Shown here in pieces: positions 1 through 6,117 of a stretch of 10,472 nucleotides of DNA (position 1 is its first letter; each line of letters starts with the position of its first letter). The notes beneath the pieces were generated by a model. It searched no databases, was not told the DNA's origin, and worked only from the letters and a program-made list of their open reading frames with translations. The translations under genes and the position numbers were made by a program. Origin of the DNA: Kocuria sp. (GTDB lineage: Bacteria > Actinomycetota > Actinomycetes > Actinomycetales > Micrococcaceae). Location: NCBI GenBank assembly GCA_030453435.1, contig JAKDKI010000054.1:1-10472 (forward strand). Direction: 5' to 3'.

Positions 1-376
1 CGTGCAGGTCCAGTTCCTCGGTCTTGATCTCACCCTTGAGGCGTTCGCACTGCTCCTCGAAGTAGTCCGCGCTGTCACGAACCTTCTGGAAGAGCTCCTC
101 CTTGGGAAGGGCTGCCAGCTCGTCGATCTCGCGATCGCGGGCTTCCTTGGATTCGTACAGCTCGGTGGGTTCACCGGTCACGGCCCAGTCGATGAGCTTG
201 ACCAGCGCATTGCCGTTCGACGCGATGTGAGCAATCACGTGCGCACGATCCCAGCCCTCGCACAGAGTGGGTTCGGTCATCTCGCGATCGGCCAGGGACT
301 CGATGGTCGCCAGGAACATATCGGTCTCACGACGCAAGCGGGAAAGGTCAGAAGTGAGGCGTGCGGGATTAATCAT
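1..376 (-). CDS. Mycothiol-dependent maleylpyruvate isomerase family protein (MDMPI/DinB-like), partial
   Basis: The reading frame starts at the ATG at 376-374 and stays open for 125 codons to the window edge, so the C-terminal half is missing (family members are commonly around 200-250 residues). Residues 38-50 (TLCEGWDRAHVIA followed by H50) match the MDMPI N-terminal domain pattern of a GW pair followed by a metal-ligand histidine. H50 should correspond to the first zinc ligand known from the Corynebacterium maleylpyruvate isomerase. The later stretch LYESKEARDREIDELA (about 73-88) resembles the family's second conserved block. The start is supported by a GGTGGAG ribosome binding site 3 bases upstream. 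Family members are soluble and use mycothiol, the actinobacterial thiol, for isomerisation, conjugation or detoxification; the substrate here cannot be inferred. The gene follows the ATPase gene on the same strand after a 104-base gap, so it could be read through from it or have its own promoter. Confidence 0.82.
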   Translation of the reverse strand, partial: MINPARLTSDLSRLRRETDMFLATIESLADREMTEPTLCEGWDRAHVIAHIASNGNALVKLIDWAVTGEPTELYESKEARDREIDELAALPKEELFQKVRDSADYFEEQCERLKGEIKTEELDLH

Positions 377-480
377 GTCTCCACCCTAGTAAGTTTGCTG
401 TGACACCCCGCACACATGACTGCCGGTGACACATACCGATTTCGTCCAAATACCTCCCTGAGTCGGAACCAGCGATACCC
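377..480. other. Intergenic gap between ATPase gene and MDMPI gene
   Basis: This 104-base gap separates two minus-strand genes. I see no hairpin followed by a U-run, so no intrinsic terminator is evident. The heptamer GTGACAC occurs twice on the plus strand (about 400-406 and 427-433), a weak direct repeat of unknown meaning. A separate promoter for the downstream gene cannot be assigned with confidence. Confidence 0.4.
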
Positions 481-2619
481 CTAGGGCGTGCCAATGATCA
501 TCTTCTGACGCAGTTCACGGCGTGCGCGCTGGGTGTCCGGGTCGGGCACCGGCACTGCCGCCAGCAAGCGCTTGGTGTAATCCTGCTCGGGGTTTCGCAG
601 CACCACTTCGCGTTGTCCCTGCTCCACGATCCGGCCGTGCTGCATGACCACGATGCGGTCCGCGAGCCGGTCGATCACGGCAAGGTCGTGAGTCACGAAC
701 AAGCACGCGAAGCCCATTTCGGCCTGCAGTTCCTCGAACAGGTCCAGCACGGTGGCCTGCACGGAAACGTCCAGTGCGGACGTCGGCTCGTCCGCCACCA
801 GCAGCTTGGGCTTGAGCGACAGCGCGCGAGCGATACCCACGCGTTGCTTCTGGCCACCCGAGAGTTCGTGCGGGTAACGGTTGCGATAGTTGCGCGGCAG
901 ACGGACCTGGTCCAGCAACTCTTCGATCCGACGCTGCAGCTCCTGTCCCTTGGCCATACCCGCCAGGAACATGGGCTCACCAATGGACTCACCGATCGGC
1001 AAGCGCGGATTCAGCGATGAGGACGGGTCCTGGAACACCATGCCCACGTCCTTGCGAACGGTGTTCAGTTCGCGTCGCTTCGCACCGTTGAGCTCGTGAC
1101 CGTCCACGATCAGGGAGCCTTCTACGACCGGCAACAGTCCCACGGCGGCGCGACCGATGGTTGTCTTGCCCGAACCGGACTCACCCACCAGGCCGAGCAC
1201 CTCGCCCGCTGCCACGGTCAGGCTCACGTCCTCCACCGCGCGGAACGCGGGATTGCGCCCCTGCTTGGGGTACTCGATGGCCACGTTCTTCAGCTGCAAC
1301 ACGGGCTCGGTCACTCGCAGCGCAGCAGTGTCGTCGCTGGGTTCTTGGTGGCGCGGAGTGCGCCTGGCATCACTGGGCAGTGTCGGACGCTCAGTGGCAG
1401 TCGCTGCCGTGGAACCCTCAGTCCCCTCGTCCTGCGGCGAGGTTCCCGTTGCCTCGGCTGCGGGGCCATCCTCCGAGGGTTGCGAATCGCCTTGCGCGGT
1501 CGACGACGCTGCTGCGTCACCTTGCCGATCTGAGGTCCCCTGAATTGCCGCGACCATGTCCACGGAATCGGCCTCGCTGCCACCGCCTTCTCCCAGGTGC
1601 GGCACCGACTCGAGCAGAGTCCTGGTGTAGGGATGCTCGGGGTTCGAGAAAATCTGCGCCGAGGTGCCCTGCTCCACGATGCGGCCCTTCTTCATCACCG
1701 CAATCCGGTCCGCGAGGTCCGCAACCACACCCATGTCGTGGGTGATCAGGATGACCGCAGAATCCAGCTTGTCCTTGAGATTGCGGATCAGGTCCAGAAT
1801 CTCGGCCTGCACGGTGACGTCCAGGGCGGTGGTGGGCTCATCCGCGATCAGCAGCTTGGGATCACACGACAGTGACTGCGCGATCATGGCGCGCTGACGT
1901 TGGCCGCCGGAGAGTTGGTGGGGATAAGAGCGGAAGGCCTTCTCGGGATCGGGCAGCTCCACCATGGTGAGCATTTCTCGAGCACGGTCCGCGGCATCGG
2001 ACGGAGACATGTCACGATGCAGACGGATGGTCTCCACGATCTGCTGGCCCACGGTGTACACCGGGTTCAGCGCGGTCATGGGTTCCTGGAAGATCACCGC
2101 GATCTCCTCACCGCGCACGCGCCGCAGGGCGGCACCCTGCAGGCCGATGAGTTCCTGTCCAGCCAACTTGGCCGAGCCACTGACTCGGGCGTTGGAAGGC
2201 AACAGACCCAGGATGGACATGGAGCTCGCCGACTTGCCCGAACCCGATTCGCCCACGATGGCCAGCACCTCACCGGCGGCCACGTGGTAGTTCATGTCGA
2301 TCGCAGCCGGAACCCATTCCTTGTCCACACCGAAGTCAACCGACAGCCCGTCCACGACCAAGACCGATTCGCCGCGGGCCACGCGGTTACCCGTGCGCGT
2401 CCCCGAGGACGAGCTGCCTTCGGCGCCCTCGTGATTCTCTTTGGTCCGACTCACCTTTCGGTTGGATCGAAGCCGACTCTCGCGGCGGCTCTGTGGCTGA
2501 GCGGCGGCGTCGTCCTGCCAGGGCGCGGAACCGGAAGCTTGTGCGTTATGTGTGTTGTCCGAACCCGTGGGTCCCGGGGTGCCCTCCGGCTGACCGGGGG
2601 CTGAGTGCGAGGTGCTCAT
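481..2619 (-). CDS. Fused double-ATPase subunit of peptide/nickel (Dpp/Opp-type) ABC importer
   Basis: This 712-residue protein carries two complete ABC ATPase domains, a DppD-DppF fusion of the kind also seen in GsiA-like proteins. Domain 1 (about 85-345) has Walker A GESGSGKS at 123-130, signature LSGGQ at 236-240, Walker B LLIADEP at 256-262 and H-loop H294. Domain 2 (about 438-695) has Walker A GESGSGKT at 479-486, LSGGQ at 586-590, LLVADEP at 606-612 and H644. Each ends with the oligopeptide-transporter tail (NPEHPYTRTLLESVP at 326-340, NPEQDYTKRLLAAVP at 676-690). It energises solute uptake through the DppB/DppC pair encoded upstream. Unusual parts are a roughly 80-residue disordered N-terminus rich in Ser, Gly, Asn and charged residues, and a roughly 90-residue acidic Ser/Thr/Ala/Gly-rich linker (about 345-435). 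The ATG start has GGAG 8 bases upstream, which supports translation of the long N-terminus. The gene is separated from dppC by an oppositely oriented gene. Confidence 0.95.
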   Translation of the reverse strand: MSTSHSAPGQPEGTPGPTGSDNTHNAQASGSAPWQDDAAAQPQSRRESRLRSNRKVSRTKENHEGAEGSSSSGTRTGNRVARGESVLVVDGLSVDFGVDKEWVPAAIDMNYHVAAGEVLAIVGESGSGKSASSMSILGLLPSNARVSGSAKLAGQELIGLQGAALRRVRGEEIAVIFQEPMTALNPVYTVGQQIVETIRLHRDMSPSDAADRAREMLTMVELPDPEKAFRSYPHQLSGGQRQRAMIAQSLSCDPKLLIADEPTTALDVTVQAEILDLIRNLKDKLDSAVILITHDMGVVADLADRIAVMKKGRIVEQGTSAQIFSNPEHPYTRTLLESVPHLGEGGGSEADSVDMVAAIQGTSDRQGDAAASSTAQGDSQPSEDGPAAEATGTSPQDEGTEGSTAATATERPTLPSDARRTPRHQEPSDDTAALRVTEPVLQLKNVAIEYPKQGRNPAFRAVEDVSLTVAAGEVLGLVGESGSGKTTIGRAAVGLLPVVEGSLIVDGHELNGAKRRELNTVRKDVGMVFQDPSSSLNPRLPIGESIGEPMFLAGMAKGQELQRRIEELLDQVRLPRNYRNRYPHELSGGQKQRVGIARALSLKPKLLVADEPTSALDVSVQATVLDLFEELQAEMGFACLFVTHDLAVIDRLADRIVVMQHGRIVEQGQREVVLRNPEQDYTKRLLAAVPVPDPDTQRARRELRQKMIIGTP

Positions 2620-2690
2620 CGTGTGTGCTCCATCGTGTCTGAGACGTGGTGTGCGTGGGTTGCGAGGTGCGGATGCTTAGCATGGGGGCC
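2620..2690. promoter_or_regulatory. Divergent start region between ATPase gene and PH-domain gene, with short palindrome
   Basis: The ATPase gene (minus) and the PH-domain gene (plus) start back to back, leaving only about 53-71 bases for expression signals of both. A perfect 11-base palindrome, ATGCTTAGCAT, lies at 2673-2683. It contains TAGCAT (2678-2683), which fits the actinobacterial TAnnnT -10 pattern and lies 7 bases before the ATG at 2691, so a leaderless transcript starting there is possible. No convincing -35 box is visible. The palindrome could instead be chance or an operator. Confidence 0.3.
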
Positions 2691-3332
2691 ATGCCCCACG
2701 AGCCGAACTCCACCGCAGAATCTCCGCGCGTATATCGCGCCACGTCCGCCGCTTGGCTCACCGGATTCTTGGTGGTCCTGGGTGTGGTCGTGGCGATTAC
2801 TGGCTGGGGCCGGGAGCCGTGGCTCACGGTGGCCGGTCTGTGCAGCGGTGCGGCCCTGGCTGGTCTGGGGTACAGCCTGTATTGGCGCCCTCGCATGGAA
2901 ATCCGCGGTCACGGTGTACGGATCATCAATCCGCTGCGCACCGTGGACATTCCGTGGGCGCAGATCATCGACGTGCGCACGCGCTTCACAGTCACCGTGA
3001 TCGCCGAGGCCGGATCCTACTCGTGCTTCGCGTTGCCCGCCGCGGGGCCCGGGTCCGCTCTGCGTTCGGGGACCCAGGGAGTCACGCAGGCCCATCCGCT
3101 CGCTCGAACGGACGGTGCCGTGCGCACCGGCGACCTGGCCGGAACTCGTTCTGGCGCGGCCGCCAATGACATCCGCACCGTATGGCAGCGCAAGATCGAC
3201 ACCGGCGAGTTGGACGTTTTCACCCTCGACGACACTTCCGTTGAACCGATGAACGTGCGTTACGTTCCCGGCCCCCTGGCGGTCACGCTGCTGCTTGCCG
3301 CCGTGGGCATCACCCTGTTCGCCACAGTGTGA
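2673..3332 (+). CDS. PH-domain (bacterial PH, bPH_6-like) membrane protein
   Basis: This protein of about 219 residues has two N-terminal hydrophobic segments (around TAWLTGF... to VVVAITG and LTVAGLCSGAALAGLGYSLYW), a bacterial PH-like core, and a final hydrophobic segment at the C-terminus (PGPLAVTLLLAAVGITLFATV without its last residue). The core pattern WRPRMEIRGHGVRIINPLR, then PWAQIIDVRTRFTVTV, then YSCFALPA is typical of small actinobacterial PH-domain proteins of unknown function. A loop of about 60 residues rich in Ala, Gly, Arg and Thr follows. The start is uncertain. ATG 2673 has GAGG 5 bases upstream and is used here. ATG 2682, ATG 2691 (possible leaderless start) and GTG 2646 are in the same frame. 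It lies antisense to the importer genes and ends 29 bases from the end of dppC (convergent). No role in transport is shown; membrane-associated regulation is only a guess. Confidence 0.8.
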   Translation: MLSMGAMPHEPNSTAESPRVYRATSAAWLTGFLVVLGVVVAITGWGREPWLTVAGLCSGAALAGLGYSLYWRPRMEIRGHGVRIINPLRTVDIPWAQIIDVRTRFTVTVIAEAGSYSCFALPAAGPGSALRSGTQGVTQAHPLARTDGAVRTGDLAGTRSGAAANDIRTVWQRKIDTGELDVFTLDDTSVEPMNVRYVPGPLAVTLLLAAVGITLFATV

Positions 3333-3361
3333 CGCCCACGTACGATTCGGTGTGAGCCAAC

Positions 3362-4465
3362 TCATTGGGTAGCTCGCTTCACGGCGCTGCGCATCCCGGC
3401 GTTGGTTCCGGCATCCACGTCACCACGATCATTACGGTGCTCGCCGCGTTCCCGAGCCTTCTTGGGGTTGAACTTCTTCTGGCGCGGGTCGAAGGCATCA
3501 CGCAAACCGTCACCAATGAAATTGATGGTCAGGGCGATGGTCACGATGAACAGACCGGGCCACCAGAACAGCCAGGGGCGGGTGGCAAAGGCCGTCTGAT
3601 TCTCATTGATCAACCGACCCAGGGACCAGTCCGGCGGCTGAATACCGAGACCCAAGTAGGACAGCGCGGTTTCCAGCAGGATGGCCGAGGACATCAACAG
3701 CGTGATGTTCACGGTGATCACGCCCACGGTGTTGGGCAGGATGTGCTTGAAGATGATGCGGCCGCTCGAAGCACCCGCCAACCGAGCCGCGTCCACGAAT
3801 TCACGTTCGCGCAGGGACAGGAACTCACCGCGAACCAAACGGGCCAGCGGCGGCCATGATGCCAAACCGATCAACAGACCCAGGGCGATGACCGTGGCCA
3901 CGGTGGGCAGACCTGCTGAGCGGACGTAGGAGATCGCCAGGCGCCCCAACAGTGCCGCCAGGATCACCAGCGGGATGATGATGATCACGTCTGTGAGACG
4001 CATCAGGATCGCTTCGGTCCAGCCACGGAAGTAACCGGCCAGACCGCCGATCACAGTGCCCAGAAGGCCCGCCATGAGACCCACCACGACCATCACGATC
4101 AGGGAGTACTGCGTTCCCTGCATGGTCATCGCGAAGAGGTCACGCCCCAGGTTGTCCTGGCCAAAGGGGTGATCCCCCAGGCTCGGCGGCAGGAGCGAGA
4201 GTGTGGGCCTGCCGCCGTCCACTACGGCTCCGGTGGCGTCCGGATCCCACTTCCACCAGCCCGGGATGGGACCGATGCCGATGGAGGTGATGGAGAGGAG
4301 GACGATGAAGACCAGAACGATCATCGAGACGACCGCGCCGGTATTGCCGAAGAACCGTTGGCGGACCAACTGACTTTGGCTCTTGCCCTGGACCTCATGG
4401 CGAGGATCGCCGGCGGGATCCAAGTTCCTGGCCTCGTCGACTTCGATTTGCTGTGGCTGACTCAT
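3362..4465 (-). CDS. dppC: Peptide ABC importer permease, DppC family
   Basis: This 367-residue inner permease belongs to the binding-protein-dependent transport family. An N-terminal cytoplasmic tail of about 40 residues is followed by TM1 (about 44-62), an outer loop with the DppC hallmark HPFGQDNLGRDLF (99-111), and further helices near 118-145, 155-175, 187-205, 250-268 and 303-318. The EAA loop that docks onto the ATPase starts at E222 (EFVDAARLAGASSGRII, then FKHILPN). The family-typical ending GDGLRDAFDPR is at 318-328. A basic, polar tail of about 40 residues after DPR is longer than usual. Its ATG overlaps the stop of dppB in an ATGA arrangement, which suggests translational coupling, and GAGG lies 8 bases before the ATG. 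It pairs with DppB to form the channel. The substrate is probably peptides by family, but the symbol is a family-level assignment only. Confidence 0.95.
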   Translation of the reverse strand: MSQPQQIEVDEARNLDPAGDPRHEVQGKSQSQLVRQRFFGNTGAVVSMIVLVFIVLLSITSIGIGPIPGWWKWDPDATGAVVDGGRPTLSLLPPSLGDHPFGQDNLGRDLFAMTMQGTQYSLIVMVVVGLMAGLLGTVIGGLAGYFRGWTEAILMRLTDVIIIIPLVILAALLGRLAISYVRSAGLPTVATVIALGLLIGLASWPPLARLVRGEFLSLREREFVDAARLAGASSGRIIFKHILPNTVGVITVNITLLMSSAILLETALSYLGLGIQPPDWSLGRLINENQTAFATRPWLFWWPGLFIVTIALTINFIGDGLRDAFDPRQKKFNPKKARERGEHRNDRGDVDAGTNAGMRSAVKRATQ

Positions 4466-5997
4466 GCTTTCACCCTCACGCGCGGGTCGAGAACGGAGTA
4501 CACGAGGTCAGCGACGAGGTTGAACACCATCGCCACGATGCCCGTGACCAGGAAGACACCCATGACCGGGTTTGGATCGACGTTGCGTACCGCTTGGACG
4601 AACATTTGTCCCATGCCAGTGAAGGCAAACACGGACTCCGTGATGATCGCGCCGCCGATGAGCGCGCCGATGTCGTAAGCCACCAGCGTGGCCAATGGGA
4701 TGAGCGCATTGCGGAAAGCGTGGCGCATGACCACCGTGCGCTCGGACAGACCCTTGGCGCGAGCGGTACGCACGTAGTCCTGGCCCATGATCTCGAGCAT
4801 CGAGGCTCGGGAGTACCGCGAGTAGGACGCCAGGGCCAGCAGCGTCAGTGCGATGGTGGGCAGCAACAGGTGCGTGAACCGGTCGATTCCGGTGATCCAC
4901 AGGTCCCCGGTCAGACCGGGGGTTGCTGCACTGGCGGTGGCAATCGGACGTCCGCGGATGTGCCCCGATTCCAGATAGTCCGGCCAGGACTGCATGAAAC
5001 GGTCCAGAATGATCAACAGCGCCACGAAGAAACCGGTCACGCCGGCCACTCGCATGCCCTGACCGCGGTCGTAGCCACCGGCCAAGTAACCGATGAGGAC
5101 GCCCACCGCGATCATGAGCACGCACAATACGAGTAGCGTGAGCAGGCCCGCACCCTCGAACAGCCCCTGTACCGGGAAGTACGCGATCAGTCCGACCACA
5201 ACCGTGGCAATCCCCGCGTACAACGCTCGCTTGTTCCGCAGCCCGGCGATCAAAATGGTGGCGATCACGGCGACCAAAACCCCGGTCAAGCCGATCAGCG
5301 GAATGCCTAAGAAGGGCGCCGTGAGCCAGTTGGTGGCCAACACGAAGTACACAATGGCCGAAGTCACTACGAAGCCCAGGACACCCATGAGGAGCCTGGT
5401 ACGGGTCTTACCGAACGAGACCAGGTACCAGATGATCCCGGCGATCACTCCGATCGCGAGGATCGAGGCCACGGATAACACTGGGTCTTGTAAGAAGTCG
5501 TTGAACGATATGGCCACGATTTCCTTGAGCAACACCGCAAGCCAGAAGCTCGGCAGGGAGAAGCACAAGAACGTGAAGAAGGTGATGCCGTAGTCCAGGC
5601 CCGAGTACTGACGCAGCGCGGACACAATACCGAGCGTCACGCCGAAGACGATGGCCAGAATGGTTCCAGCGGTCACCAGGAGAATCGTCTGGCCCATTGC
5701 GAAGGCGAGCATGTCGGTGACTTCCATGCCTTCGCGACTCACGCCCAGGGTGCACGTGTCCGTGAACGGGACGAGGCAACCGAGCGCACCTCCCAGCCAC
5801 GTGAAGTACCGCAGGATGGGCGGTTGATCGAGGTTCAGGGCCTCAATTCTGGCGGGGATCAACTGGGGTCCGTTGGGGTGACCGTAGAGGTCCCACAGGG
5901 GGTCGCCGGAGGCCGCAGTCATCATGTAAACGATGAACGATGCCCCGAACAGGATCAGGACGGCTGTGATGAGCCGTCGAAAAATATAAGAGATCAT
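4462..5997 (-). CDS. dppB: Peptide ABC importer permease, DppB family, with extra membrane segments
   Basis: This 511-residue permease starts at the ATG at 5997-5995 (MISYIFRRLITAVLILFGAS), the typical DppB N-terminus. AAGG lies 9 bases upstream. An ATG at 6033 would add 12 residues but lies in the arm of an inverted repeat and has no ribosome binding site. Family marks are the first TM at about 5-27, a periplasmic loop, helices at about 102-128 and 136-158 ending in SLPSFWLAVLL, FTHLLLPTIALTL near 374-386, the EAA region QDYVRTARAKGLSERTVVM (about 406-424) and LDPRVR near the C-terminus. DppB proteins are usually about 310-340 residues. Here about 170 residues, mostly hydrophobic and predicted to form five or six additional helices, separate the SLPSFWL helix from the EAA-containing half. 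The first outer loop carries two cysteines (about 74 and 82). dppC follows with a 4-base overlap. The symbol is a family-level assignment. Confidence 0.93.
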   Translation of the reverse strand: MISYIFRRLITAVLILFGASFIVYMMTAASGDPLWDLYGHPNGPQLIPARIEALNLDQPPILRYFTWLGGALGCLVPFTDTCTLGVSREGMEVTDMLAFAMGQTILLVTAGTILAIVFGVTLGIVSALRQYSGLDYGITFFTFLCFSLPSFWLAVLLKEIVAISFNDFLQDPVLSVASILAIGVIAGIIWYLVSFGKTRTRLLMGVLGFVVTSAIVYFVLATNWLTAPFLGIPLIGLTGVLVAVIATILIAGLRNKRALYAGIATVVVGLIAYFPVQGLFEGAGLLTLLVLCVLMIAVGVLIGYLAGGYDRGQGMRVAGVTGFFVALLIILDRFMQSWPDYLESGHIRGRPIATASAATPGLTGDLWITGIDRFTHLLLPTIALTLLALASYSRYSRASMLEIMGQDYVRTARAKGLSERTVVMRHAFRNALIPLATLVAYDIGALIGGAIITESVFAFTGMGQMFVQAVRNVDPNPVMGVFLVTGIVAMVFNLVADLVYSVLDPRVRVKA

Positions 5998-6032
5998 AGG
6001 TGGCTGCCTTGAGGGGGTGAAAGGGCACAGCA

Positions 6033-6070
6033 TGTTGCGACACCACGTTCTTCGTAGGGGTGTCGCAACA
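6033..6070 (-). repeat. Strong inverted repeat between binding-protein and dppB genes
   Basis: Perfect 12-base arms TGTTGCGACACC (6033-6044) and GGTGTCGCAACA (6059-6070) flank 14 bases. Within these, ACG/CGT can pair to extend the stem, leaving a TTCTT loop and a three-base AGG bulge. It sits in the 120 bases between the binding-protein stop and the dppB start on the minus-strand transcript. No U-run follows the stem, so it is not a classic intrinsic terminator. A hairpin here could stabilise the 3' end of the binding-protein mRNA or partly reduce downstream expression, which would give more binding protein than permease. Function is inferred from position. Confidence 0.75.
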
Positions 6071-6117
6071 CGCCGTGCTCGCTAGTCGAGTGGCTCCATG
6101 ACGTGAGCTAACAAGCC

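Noticed and set aside
1900..2604. A 234-codon plus-strand frame opposite the ATPase gene
   Set aside because: It is a shadow of the ATPase coding sequence; the minus strand carries all ABC ATPase motifs in register.
2616..3365. A 249-codon minus-strand frame opposite the PH-domain gene, which would keep all genes collinear
   Set aside because: The translation has no hydrophobic segments or motifs, and the plus-strand frame shows a recognisable PH core with membrane segments.
5997..6033. An earlier dppB start at the ATG at 6033
   Set aside because: It lies at the end of the inverted repeat arm, lacks a ribosome binding site and adds 12 residues that do not resemble a DppB N-terminus.
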